From the NCBI GenBank assembly GCA_028554795.2, contig CM068839.1, positions 43,707,117 to 43,771,116 of the forward strand: DNA of 64,000 nt, written 5' to 3'. Numbering within the stretch: position 1 is the stretch's first letter; the number at the start of each line of letters is the position of its first letter. The position numbers and the translations under genes were made by a program. The DNA is from Sinohyriopsis cumingii (taxonomy: Eukaryota > Mollusca > Bivalvia > Unionida > Unionidae). This document shows positions 50,080 to 59,867 of this stretch, in pieces. The notes beneath the pieces are model-generated. The model worked only from the letters and a program-made list of their open reading frames with translations. It was not told the DNA's origin and searched no databases.

Positions 50080-51423
50080 ACCAAAATTTTGCATTAATTT
50101 TCCAACTGCAATTCCAGTAAGCGAAATCGCGTTAGCACAATTACGAGTATATCACAGTTGGCCCAATATCAGATCAAAATCATCTGGTGGATTACCAGCA
50201 AATAATTCGTTTGTGTTTGCATACAAAAATAAACCCGAAGGTACACCAGACTGGAACGTCATTGGGTTACCAACCGGGTCTTATCAAATCGAAGAAATCA
50301 ACGAGGAATTACAACGTCGAATAAAAAATATTACAACAAAGGAATCCAAAATAGAAATAACTGTTCATGAGCCAACGCTGTCATCCGCGATCGAAATAAA
50401 CACCCGAGACTACGCCGTGTATATATACAACAGCTCAATCAGAACAGTGTTAGGATGGCCTGAAATCGCTCCACCGACGTCACCAATACCACCAACGCCT
50501 AAAAAGTCTGATTATGTCACTGACAAACAATCATATCATGAAATTACCCCGTCATATAAACAACATCTGGATGCTATAAAAAGTACAAAGTTGGCTAGCA
50601 GGATTGGCTCCTACGATACGAACCGTATTCGGTGGATTTTTACTTATGAACGAGGTCCCCAAGGAATTAACTCTTATTTTATTAGCCTAGAAGATATTAT
50701 TGAATATTTTAAAATCATTAATCAAGAACATAAAACACAACTAACGCAGCTACGGCGGCTCTTCCAAGAACATCTTTTTTATATAACAAGTTCACTCAGC
50801 GAAATTATTACGCGGATTGAAATAATAAATCAGCTTGCCGCCGACATGGAATATATTAACCAGCGAGTAATTCAGGTAACAATTGATCATACTGACGGCG
50901 TAACCAAATATAAGCAACAATTTCTAACCCATTATTCACTGACGGAAGCCACGTTGCCGAATTTTAAATTTCCTGGGTATAATGTTCCCGAGTTGAAAAA
51001 ATCTGTCACCGACCTCATCAATGAGTCCTTCGATGACATACTTGCACAACACAGAAAAACACTACCGGAGCCAACTGTCCTCAGACACAACAAGAACCCC
51101 GAAGGGCAAGGCTGGCATGTATCCCCGGGCATCGTAAACATAAATGAAGTGGTCGCGGTCAATCTTGTGTGCGATGTCATTGATGGCATTTACAGCAGGG
51201 ACACGACAGTATCAAATCAAGCCCAGCAAGGATTTATTCTTCATTCATTTACTCCGAAAGAACCACTGGATTTCTGATTGTGCAAGAGCCGATCAATCCG
51301 GTCTATCTACGATGTCATAATCCGTGGCTGACCAGAATAAATTTCGCGCTGACAGACCAGCGTGGGAATCCTCTTGATTTACGGAATGAAACACTACATA
51401 TTAGTCTGCTAGTGAAATCCTAA
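50000..51423 (+). pseudogene. Penton-like minor capsid protein, 3' frameshift
   Basis: The frame from ATG 50,000 runs 425 codons to TGA 51,275-51,277. Family-like sequence continues in the next frame to TAA 51,421-51,423, including NPVYLRCHNPW and ALTDQRGNPLDLRNETLHIS. The 'LTDQ.GN.LDLR.E...' ending is characteristic of the penton (vertex) proteins of Polintons and adintoviruses. VLGWPEI near residue 150 and VAVNLVCDVIDGIYS near the end also fit. The middle (about residues 160-340) is helical and looks like an insertion relative to a single jelly-roll core. A single-base break near 51,270 would remove the last ~50 residues. Confidence 0.62.
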
Positions 51424-51734
51424 AAATCTTCGATTTTCAGGATTTCCGAGTCTTAAGACTTTCAACGTAAAACGATTTCCAAGTCATGAACTTCCAACGT
51501 AAAACGATTTTCAGTGTTGCAGTAAAAAATTAATTTTATTTTATATATATTTTGTGCACACTGCCCAATTTGCTAGGTGTTTACTAGTAAAAATCACAGA
51601 AATCGGACGATTTCTCAATTTTGATAGGGTGTTTACTAGTAAAAATCACAGAAATTCAACGTTTTTCAGTAAAAAAAAAATATTGAAATCGGCAGAAAAA
51701 TTTATTTTACAATTAATCAAGCAAGTATTATATA
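51424..51734. repeat. Intergenic direct repeats upstream of the small ORFs
   Basis: 'ccaacgtaaaacgatttt' type units occur at about 51,470 and 51,503. 'gtgtttactagtaaaaatca' occurs twice, at about 51,579 and 51,630. Between virion genes and the small ORF pair, these may be regulatory; no defined promoter seen. Confidence 0.6.
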
Positions 51735-51956
51735 ATGTATCACCGCGTGAAATGTTTCATACATAATAAAGAACTTCTTGATGAAGCTGTCAAAACCGGA
51801 AAAGTTACCCCGGAAAAAATAATTGCTGATGTATACAGTAATGACGATTTTATATTAACTGATACGCAACTACAACGACTAACAAAAGATCATGTTGTGA
51901 TTGCGCATTGTGGTATACATCAAATCCTCGAATATATATGCGTATTTAGATCTTAG
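51735..51956 (+). CDS. Small conserved ORF, paralogue 1
   Basis: 73 residues (MYHRVKCFIHNKELLDEAVK...). It aligns along its length with the next ORF: MYH, a hydrophobic strand, L..AV, an acidic D(V/E)Y..(D/E)DF(I/L)LT segment, QL..L, and a final H(V/I)(V/I)..C...QIL.Y. No known domain was recognised. Two neighbouring, diverged copies that both remain open argue for real genes. Confidence 0.6.
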   Translation: MYHRVKCFIHNKELLDEAVKTGKVTPEKIIADVYSNDDFILTDTQLQRLTKDHVVIAHCGIHQILEYICVFRS

Positions 51957-51970
51957 ATTCATAAATCTAT

Positions 51971-52231
51971 ATGTACCACCATATAAATGTTTTCGTGTAT
52001 GACAAACACGCGCTCGAGCAAGCAGTTAGGGCTGCATTTGCACAAGAAGAAATTAACGTTAAATTCATTATTGACGAATACGGAGACGAAGACTTCTTAC
52101 TAACACAGCAACAGTTAGATAGTCTCAGACGCGAGCATATTATTTCAATTGTATGTGACAGAGATCAAATTCTCAATTATGCATACTCCTGCATTAAACC
52201 CCACCGACTATTAAAAATACTATCGCGCTGA
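51971..52231 (+). CDS. Small conserved ORF, paralogue 2
   Basis: 86 residues (MYHHINVFVYDKHALEQAVR...), clearly a diverged tandem copy of the preceding ORF, 14 bp downstream. It adds a few residues in the middle (AAFAQEEIN) and a basic C-terminal tail. Function unknown. The stop is followed directly by an inverted-repeat region that faces the convergent minus-strand ORF. Confidence 0.6.
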   Translation: MYHHINVFVYDKHALEQAVRAAFAQEEINVKFIIDEYGDEDFLLTQQQLDSLRREHIISIVCDRDQILNYAYSCIKPHRLLKILSR

Positions 52232-52350
52232 CTTTGTCAAGGTGATTTCATCAAGGAAGTAAAAAAAAGTGATATATTTTTTTACTTTCGATTTCATTTC
52301 CAAGTACTTGACTTCCAAGTAAATCAAGGCGAGATATTTACTTCCTTGAT
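52229..52350. terminator. Inverted repeat between convergent genes
   Basis: 'atcaaggaagtaaa' (52,250-52,263) pairs perfectly with 'tttacttccttgat' (52,337-52,350). It lies between the end of the plus-strand small ORF and the end of the minus-strand ORF. A TGAC-TTT-GTCA palindrome at 52,229-52,239 overlaps the stop. A 3'-end or transcript-stability role is inferred from position. Confidence 0.4.
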
Positions 52351-52709
52351 TTCGTCGTCCTTGCTTTCATCGGACATACAATTTTTTAACTTTCTTACCC
52401 GCGTATTTATTATCTTTTTCATTTCATACTCTTGAGCTAATTTCAACCTAATCTTTTCAACTGCACGAGACAATGAAACAAATTCATTTATTTGTGCTTC
52501 TTCTACTGGAGCCAGCGATTTATACAAATGGTTTTTAATTTTTTTATAAATCTATACTGAGCAGGAAGAATATAACGCCCTGCGCATTTAGCTTCATGTA
52601 ATGATTCAAAATCAGACATAATTGTTTCAGAATTTAGTGATATATTAAATCCTCGTTCTTCTAATTTTTTAATGGCAACAATCACATCATTGATATTTTC
52701 GTAATTCAT
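52324..52709 (-). pseudogene. Unknown helical protein, one frameshift
   Basis: ATG at 52,709 follows a (TA)n tract. The first part (MNYENINDVIVAIKKLEERG...) runs to about 52,530. An A-rich run there shifts frame into a second part (LAPVEEAQINEFVSLSRAVE...) ending at 52,324. Both are charged and probably helical; no motif identifies a function. A frame extending upstream through the TA repeat is an artefact. Confidence 0.5.
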
Positions 52710-52710
52710 A

Positions 52711-52715
<5 letters not shown>

Positions 52716-52788
<73 letters not shown>
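52716..52788. repeat. (TA)n microsatellite inside the element
   Basis: About 36 TA units immediately upstream of a minus-strand start codon; probably expanded after integration. Confidence 0.95.
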
Positions 52789-52791
<3 letters not shown>

Positions 52792-52799
52792 AAAGAAAA

Positions 52800-53400
52800 A
52801 AAACACACCACATCTCCTTGAGTCTCTAGCTTATCAAATGATAGGATACCAAACTCAGGAGCGGAAACACAACCCCCATGTGAGCCCCTAACATGTCAAA
52901 TAACAGTCTAGAAGGCCCAGAGGGTGTGTTTGCGACCGACGAGACATTCCCCGTGTGAACCCCTAGCTTACCAAATGATATGCTAGCGGGTTTATATAGG
53001 GACAACACAACATATAGTATTTACATGTATTTACATTTGTAAAGCTCCTAAATTGCCACCGCATTTTAGCAAGCTTACAGTAGGACAGCACAACATATAA
53101 TATTTACATTATATTTACATTTGTAAAGCTCCTAAATTGCCACCGCATTTTAGCAAGCTTACAGTAGGACAGCACAACATATAGTATTTACACTATTTAC
53201 AGTAGTAACTAAGGACAGTACAACATATAGTATTTACATTATTATACATGACATTTACATTTGTAAAGCTCCTAAATTGCCACCGCATTTTAGCAAGCTT
53301 ACAGTAGGACAGCACAACATATAGTATTTACACTATTTACAGTAGTAACTAAGGACGGCACAACATATAGTATTTACACTATTTACAGTAAGACGACTTA
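52800..53400. repeat. Direct-repeat cluster in the central non-coding gap
   Basis: A block containing 'gtaaagctcctaaattgcca' and 'cgcattttagcaagcttaca' occurs three times, beginning at about 53,039, 53,123 and 53,263. It is interspersed with 'cacaacatatagtatttaca' units. A 52,830-52,990 segment has a more degenerate pair with 'atgtgagcccctaacatgtc' and 'gtgtgaacccctagcttacc'. An origin or control-region role is possible but inferred. Confidence 0.8.
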
Positions 53401-53405
53401 ACCTA

Positions 53406-53539
53406 ACGGAGTCATTTTCTACACTCAACAGCGGGTATACCATCCCCCCAAAATCAGCCTCTGGATGACGCAAAAAGCATCCGCCATGAGCGGATATGAC
53501 GAGATGGTATTGATTGCTGTTGAACTTCGAAGACTCCGT
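53406..53539. other. Long imperfect hairpin
   Basis: Nested complementary pairs: ACGGAGTC 53,406-53,413 with GACTCCGT 53,532-53,539; CAACAGC 53,426-53,432 with GCTGTTG 53,516-53,522; ATACCATC 53,437-53,444 with GATGGTAT 53,503-53,510. The apical stem is ATCCGC 53,479-53,484 with GCGGAT 53,490-53,495. Paired blocks are collinear, as in a structured RNA or an origin-type cruciform. Confidence 0.6.
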
Positions 53540-54141
53540 CTTCTAATAAGATCGTATCGTATAGAAACCAACTGATACTTGGAAATTAAAAGATAGCTCA
53601 CTCGGGATTTCGTGTTTGTTTTCTTAAATATAATTACAGAAAAAAATACAGATGAACCATAAAACCGAACAAATGTAATAAAATAAAGATTTTATCTGTG
53701 AAAAAATATATTATTTATTATACACCGCCCGTGTTGACAGTTTTTGACGAAGTCAAAGGGGGAGTAATTGGAGATCGTGTTACCTGTACACGGAGAACCG
53801 TTTACCCGTCTGTAGTCGTTAACAAATTCAAAGCCGAATTTAAATTTGAAAAATACCTGTGAACGCGGAAGTGTTATAGACCAGCTGTAAAAAAAATAAT
53901 ATACCGCTCTGCCGCGCTGGATAAATTTACCTGTAATGACATCTCAGGGAGTATTGCACAATCACATTGACAAAGGGGAGATAATTGTATCATTGACATT
54001 TACACAGTCGCTGTAGAGTTATCTACATAAGAAAATATAATCCAGTTATTAAGCTTATATGAAAAAGACGATTTGATTTTATTTTCTGCAAAACGTTGAA
54101 CCGAACGTGAGTTAATACGGAAATACTTGCCAGCGCGGTCA
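53540..54141. other. Rest of the central gap, no gene seen
   Basis: AT-rich, with a TGAC-GAA-GTCA palindrome at 53,745-53,755. No coding frame recognised. Confidence 0.4.
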
Positions 54142-54513
54142 TCACTGAAATATTTTCTCTTCACGGGTACTTATATTGAAAGATCTGACAGCTCTTGGAA
54201 TTTTTACAAATTTACCAGTACCTCCTCGTGCAGAATTTTCGCTCTGTGTGATGGCCTGTAAATTTTGAAGAGAGTTATTAAGTTTTTGTCCATCAAGGTG
54301 ATCAATTACAAGATCGTCTTTGATCTTTCCAAAGAAACACTCGAACACGAACCTGTGATTTTAATAGTATATTTTCTTCCCAGCAGTAGATCTAAGATAA
54401 CCAGAATTACTAACAACACCAACTGGTCTTTTCAGCCTGCAATTTCTGACTATTCCTTCGCGATTCGCTTCATAATTTTTAATGGTTGGATGTGGGACAA
54501 ATTCTTGGCTCAT
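54142..54513 (-). pseudogene. HNH endonuclease (homing type), one in-frame stop
   Basis: From ATG 54,513 the frame reads an N-terminal NUMOD4-like region (YEANREGIVRNC, GYLRSTAGKK). It meets TAA at 54,361-54,363 and continues in the same frame into LVIDHLDGQKLNNSLQNLQA and ITQSENSA, ending at 54,142. The 'DH.DG...NN...NL..(I/V)T..EN' pattern is the HNH_3 active site found in phage and viral homing endonucleases, which nick DNA using the His pair and a metal ion. It may be a selfish passenger or serve the element's replication. Confidence 0.8.
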
Positions 54514-54596
54514 TTATATAATAATAAATTTGTCTAATTTATAATTTGTCTGAAAACTTAGTTAAGTAATCGCGCTCACATTTCAACGCAACATCG

Positions 54597-54821
54597 TTAT
54601 TTTTTTTTATTGTAATATCGCTTGAGTTCACGGTATCGTTTACCTCCGCAACTTGCACATAAATGTATTTTACCCCTGACCCCAACACCACATCGCAGAT
54701 ACGGTATTGGCCCTAAACTTCCCCTTCGGACGCTTTGGGAATTGTTTCCGCAGAATTCACCTCTGCAGGATTTATTAAAAGGAATTACAGGTCCAACTTG
54801 AAGCCTCTTGCATTTATTCAT
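54597..54821 (-). CDS. Small cysteine-rich ORF, unknown
   Basis: 74 residues with six cysteines, the last four as C..C-type pairs (SCRGEFCGN, YLRCGVGVRGKIHLCASCGG) and a Lys-rich end. It could be a zinc ribbon, but the spacing matches no family recognised here. It is transcribed away from the polymerase gene, whose ATG lies 46 bp away, so the two would share a divergent promoter. Confidence 0.35.
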   Translation of the reverse strand: MNKCKRLQVGPVIPFNKSCRGEFCGNNSQSVRRGSLGPIPYLRCGVGVRGKIHLCASCGGKRYRELKRYYNKKK

Positions 54822-54867
54822 TCTATATATAATATTTTCTTATTTAAATATTTGTCTTAAATATAAT

Positions 54868-57800
54868 ATGGAGGAATTTGAAAGATTATCTACCATTGGC
54901 ACCGGGAGATTCGATCTTGACAGACTAACCCCTGACTTACGGAGACGAGACCTGATTGATCTGTTTGATATTATCAGGAATGCCAAAAAAGAATTCCACG
55001 ACGACGGCGCATCTCACGTATGGTCGTCATTTAAAATTATACGCAACATTGACGAAGTCAATGTTCACGAAGTCATCGATGCTACAATGAATGATGCACG
55101 GGCGAAAACAATTATCAATTATCTCTTTGATAATCGGAAATATTTTTTCAGAATAAAATTTATTGTGCAAGCAGATTTTGATACGTGGATTATCCGTGAC
55201 AAACTCGACCCTGTCCTTGCTAGCGGAAAGACTGTTCTGTTAAGTAAAGATTCCAAACCAGGAGCGCTGACCGGGATTGATAAACCATATTACGCTCGAG
55301 CATATCCTGTGACCGCGGTCATTTATGGAATCTATCCGATAAAAAAACCAAAAATTGATAAACTCACCCCGATGAGGACGACTACGTCGTTGACGACTTC
55401 GTCAATGACTTCGTCATTGGGGTTGAATTGTGTAGCCGAGCGATTAATGGAACATTTTAAAAATGCGATGCGGGGAAACGGTTTGACTGCGTTAAGACAG
55501 TCTAAGATAGCAGCTTGGGCTGAGCGAGTCAAACACACAGGAGAATCAATAAGCGATGTTGCCGAGCTAGAAAAAGCATTCAGATTTCCCATAACCGTAA
55601 CAACGACAACAGAGGAAGTATTATACAAATCGAAATATAATCGATACGGGGCTCCAATAAATATCATTGATCATAACGCTCACGCTTGGACTAACGCAGT
55701 TACGATATTTCCGCGGGATCGTGTTGTGAAATATTATCAGGGGAATATATTTGATTTTATTAAACAGATAAGTAAAACCAACCCTGTGTAATTGTGGTTG
55801 TTTAAAAGTTCCGAAGATGGCGAGTATGATCAATTTGTAAAACCTAACGACGACTTATACCGGATGGAATCTCTGCAACAATAAATGAAAAAACTCGCAG
55901 AGAAATATGCAATCGAGGATTTGAAAACACCGAGCAGTTATTAATTAATTGTTTTACAGTTCCGAGTGTTGTCGCCCACGCTGCAAGAGAAAGAAATTCG
56001 TGGAGACCAACCCGAAGTGAGTTTTCTCGGATATACAATTAAGTTGTGTCGAGTATGGACATGGCGGGCTGTGGAATACCTGGTATGACCACCGCGAGAT
56101 GATTTCCGTGGATATGATTGCATGCTATCCGGGAAGCTTTCTCGGGATGGGCGAGTGTAACGAATATTTTAAGCGATTTGGACATCCCACGAACTCGATG
56201 ACACGAGTTGCTATAAACGGTCCTTTACCGGATTTTCCCCTGACATGATTTGCTCGTGTGACTTCGTTTAAATTTGCCGAAAAACTTCATCCGTGCTGTT
56301 ATGTTTGGTTTGGCAGACACTTTAGTGAAAAGCGTTGGGCACCAATAGTGTTATTGCGATATATGCTTGACAGCCAATTACTGGTATCGTTGACGGTCAG
56401 TGAAGCAATCATATCATATCGACCGCAGACTTTAGTTTGGTTACCAACACCGGAGTGTATCGGTGTAGATGATGTCATTGAAAAGTATGCACGAGAGAGT
56501 CCAAATACTCCCATGGATGTCATTATTAAAGAAGCTCCTAAAGTTCTTAAGACTGAACTCAGCAATAGTGAAAAAACAGCAAAAGATCTCGGACGAAGAA
56601 TAATCGGTAAATTTACTCAAGGTGGTGCATATGATCATAAACTACATCACTCACGATTGATTATCGATGATGCTGAATTAAATTTTATAATTGTTGATGC
56701 CACTGCGAGAAATATATTTTGTAATCGGGAGGACGCGCGCTTGTCCGACGGGGAAAAGTTGGGTACAGTTGTAAGTTATATTAGCGGAGAATCGCCTCAA
56801 TACACACATTTAAGATCTTCGATGCTGGCTTATATTTCTATAAATTTACTATCAATGATAAATCGATTTCCTGACACTGCAGTTAGAGTTGCAACGGATT
56901 CATTTTATATCAGGAGCAGATACTCAGAATCACTGGCTCGTTTTACAAGCAACGATGAATCATGGAGTTCGTGGAGAATAAAAGCGGAAATGTTACATGG
57001 ATATTGTGAATCCGCTGATGTTACGATTAAGGATGATTATTGTAAATCAGATTTATCAGAAATGTCGAACGCACCATCTGTGTACGATCCAATCACTAGA
57101 CACAAAACTGTTTATTTGAACGGACCCGGTGGTTCTGGTAAGACAACTCGAGCGATTGAATTATTTCGTGGAAAATCTTCAGATATGATTGTGCTAACAC
57201 CAACACACAGACTCGCCAGGGAGATGAAACAACGAGGAGTCAATTCTTGCACTTGGCACAGCTTTTTCAAATACAGCGGTGGTGTATGGACTCCAGATCG
57301 AATGGGAACTAAATATACTCCCGGGAAAATAATTTGGGATTAGATATGTACGGTACCGTTAGATATATTAAAATTGTTCCTGGATTGGCTGCTAACAGCG
57401 AATACTGCAGTAATAATGTGCGGCGATCATGGTCAGCCACCACCTTTTGTTGGTCCATCTCCACACGATTGGTTGAAAACTTTTGTTGATTATTATGAAG
57501 AAGTGTCTGATGATCATAGAGCACTTGATGCAACGTTGAAGGAATTTAAAACATTAATCAGATTACAACCGAATAAAATTCAATGCGAAATTATGCGCGA
57601 GATGATTCCTGAAACTTCAATGAACGGCTTTTGGAAAACTTGGAAACCAAACGATTTGATAGTGGCAAGTAGAAAGATAGTTAGAGACACACTTCAACAA
57701 CAGCTATTTCAATTACAACAAGAAAAGTTTCCAATGTTGCCAGTGCCGTTATGTTATAGACCAGCTGATACACGACTACAGAATATAGATGTTGATATTC

Positions 57801-58377
57801 CTGGGAAAACAGAGAAACAGAATTTAGTATTAAATGATATTGTGCTAGTTTCCATTGATGCTGTCAAAGACGCACTAAAAATAAACAAATCCCCGTGGAC
57901 GCTAGGATACGCAATGACAATTCATTCATCTCAAGGACTGACTATCAGTGATACAACTGTCTGGATCGTTGATGATCGAATCGAATGGTCAAACTTAGTT
58001 TACTTGGCAGTGTCCAGAGTCAGAAGAATATCTCAACTGCGAAGGATTGTCTTGGAACAGTCAAACGCTGATAGTGATGAAAACAACAGCGACATAATGA
58101 AAAGAAAACTAGCTGGTTACAAACAGAGTGACAAAAAAAAAAAAATAATCGCGATTTCGACCTTGATGTTGAATTTATCATGACACTAAAACAACAGCAG
58201 AATAATCACTGTGCGAGCTGTAATTGTATAATGCTATGGCAGTATTCGAATAAAAATTCAAGACAATTTACCGTAGATAGAAAAGATAACAGTCGCGGTC
58301 ATACACAAGAAAATACGATGTTGACCTGTCTTGAATGTAATCGACGTCGGGGTGCAGGCACCCTTGGTGCTAGTTAA
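54868..58377 (+). pseudogene. PolB: Family-B DNA polymerase joined to SF1 helicase and HNH domain, broken
   Basis: ATG 54,868 opens 307 codons to TAA 55,789-55,791. Further breaks follow (frame change between about 55,860 and 56,090; TGA at 56,246-56,248). Polymerase motif A (VDMIACYPGSF) is at 56,108-56,140, a motif-B-like region (GRRIIGKF) near 56,595 and motif C (VATDSFYI) at 56,888-56,911. Only 70 codons later, in the same uninterrupted frame (56,258-57,343), a Walker A GPGGSGKT stands at 57,122-57,145, followed by LTPTHRLA. A TAG at 57,341-57,343 interrupts helicase motif II. The same frame then continues to 58,183 with GDHGQPPPF, TIHSSQGLTI and VSRVRR, i.e. Pif1/RecD-like SF1 motifs. 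After a run of 13 A (58,133-58,145) another frame opens into the HNH domain. It would replicate and unwind the element's DNA; protein priming is inferred from the element type. Confidence 0.85.
58180..58377 (+). CDS. HNH / zinc-binding domain at the polymerase 3' end
   Basis: CASCNCIMLW, TVDRKDNSRGHTQENTMLTC and LECNRRRG give a Cx2C...DR.DN...H...N...C..CN signature, typical of HNH endonuclease folds held by a zinc. An ATG at 58,180 overlaps the helicase stop (ATGA). However, this frame is open further upstream, exactly back to the 13-A run at 58,133-58,145, with a stop (58,129-58,131) just before it. A domain fused to the polymerase-helicase and separated by a homopolymer slip explains this better than an independent gene, though reinitiation is possible. 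It converges with the integrase gene, overlapping it by 8 bp. Confidence 0.65.
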   Translation: MTLKQQQNNHCASCNCIMLWQYSNKNSRQFTVDRKDNSRGHTQENTMLTCLECNRRRGAGTLGAS

Positions 58378-59334
58378 GTGATCGGGGTGGTAATAGTGTG
58401 TCTTCGTGAATTACTTGTAATTGCTCACGTGTGAATCCACGTTGAGGAGCAGTTGAATCCAACCTGTAGATTGCTGGTCTACCAGTGGATCTAGTTATGT
58501 TAGATATCTTATGTGTAGTAACACTCCAGATAGGATCAGTCGCTCTCGCTTTACCACCTTCAAGTTCACCTGGTTCATATAAATATCTCACAGTGACATC
58601 ACCCAGTATTTTTTGTTTTTCAATATCTTTTCGTTGTATTGGTATATTTTTTTTGTAATTGCATTAATGGGTTTCATGTTGGTTGTTCAAGTAATTTCAT
58701 TATTTAGCGCAGCTATCACACTTGGTAATCTCGCAACCCATTCACGAGATCTCGTACCCTGAATGAATTCCTTCACGTATTGATATCCAAATAACCGCTC
58801 AGCAAGTGTTCGATTAAATCGTTCAACAATTGCCTGATCACGATGAATTTCAGTATACCCTCGTCTGATGGTAACGTTATGTTGCTTCATCAGCGAAGAT
58901 ACTGCACCTTGAAATTCTTTGCCAGGATCAACTTGTAGCAGCTGTGGCCATCGCAGACCACCTCGTTGATAAATTCGTTCAAACGCAGAAGCAACCTCAG
59001 ATGCTGTTTTAGTCGCTAACGGCTCCGCATCTTTGTATCTACTTGCAACATCAACTACAGTTAGCGCGTACTTGTATGTGCTTTGACGTCTTCGGATTTT
59101 AATAGCATCGTGTGGCAGAAATAATATATCGGCTTGGTGAACTTCATTTGGCACACTAACATTAAAATGTGCAAAGTGAATTTGTTTAGGACGCGGTAGA
59201 TAAATTTGCCATATTGCCTGTTTGGATAACCAGTTTTTAGCAGTAACTCGCGTAACTTTTGCTGCTTCAGCGAGTTTACTAATTGCTGCGATACTTCTCC
59301 AATATCCTTTTGGGGAATAATAAATCGACTCCAT
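58370..59334 (-). pseudogene. DDE integrase of the Polinton type, 3' frameshift
   Basis: The first frame (ATG 59,334 to about 58,687, 215 residues) has an N-terminal helix-turn-helix-like region (AKVTRVTAKNWLS). It then has the rve catalytic triad: Asp in HQADILFLP, Asp in LQVDPGKEF, and Glu in QAIVERFNRTL, 34 residues after the second Asp. The frame breaks near 58,690. Downstream, VRYL(Y)EPGELEGG-type sequence in another frame (58,591-58,370) ending near RGFTREQLQVIHEDTLLPP is the C-terminal beta-barrel/chromo-like domain of Polinton integrases. The enzyme inserts the element and generates the target duplication. Its ATG is 5 bp after the stop of the upstream phospholipase-like gene, consistent with co-transcription. 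Confidence 0.9.
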
Positions 59335-59339
59335 TATAA

Positions 59340-59847
59340 TTAATTACCAGCACCTAGCGCTAATTTACCTTTCATTGCGGATTTTATTAACCAGCTAGCT
59401 AACTTTTCTTTGAAAGATTTATCAGTGATGGCATTTAACGCGTGAATTAATTTCACATCCGCGAGATGGCGCTGTTGCAAATCCTTATTTCGTTAAGCTA
59501 CATCATGCGCATGACACCCTTATCAATAGCGTTTATCGGATACTCACCTGGATTGGGCTGATCTAAGGCATCAAGTCTGATATCAAGTCGGGTTCCAGTA
59601 CCACAGTAATTATATCCTGGAAGATGTTTTTCTCCTGGGTATTTAGCCCACGGAGCTCCCGGTAATTTTCCTAACTTGGCTGCGACATCACCTCCTTTTT
59701 TTTTTTACCCGACGGAATAAACTTGAACTTTTTTGTACCGCATCGTTCACACTTGCCTGTAAGCGCTTGTCGATTATTTTTTGTTGTAGTGGTTGTCATG
59801 TCCGCAGTTGGGGTACATGTTCTACATTTCACACAATATAAATCCAT
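59340..59847 (-). pseudogene. Zinc-ribbon / phospholipase A2-like protein, frameshifted
   Basis: Transcribed leftward from ATG 59,847. The first ~50 codons encode a four-cysteine ribbon (YCVKCRTC; GKCERCGTKKFKF) of DUF5679 type. After a run of 11 A (59,696-59,706 on the minus strand) a shifted frame gives KHLPGYNYCGTGTRLD, the calcium-binding loop of parvovirus-like phospholipase A2. A further frame change near 59,520 leads to AHD (catalytic His-Asp pair) and a helical C-terminus (RHLADVKLIHALNA, GKLALGAGN) ending with TAA 59,340-59,342. An in-frame stop follows the HD pair. The family lets capsids breach endosomal membranes. The gene is easy to miss because no single frame exceeds ~60 codons. 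Confidence 0.75.
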
Positions 59848-59867
59848 ATTATTTTATAATATATCTA
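59848..59867. promoter_or_regulatory. 20-bp divergent start-to-start spacer
   Basis: The ATG of the phospholipase-like gene (minus) and the candidate ATG of the ATPase (plus, 59,868) are only 20 bp apart. The AT-rich 'attttataatatatcta' lies between. Any promoter must be bidirectional or lie within the genes. Confidence 0.45.
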
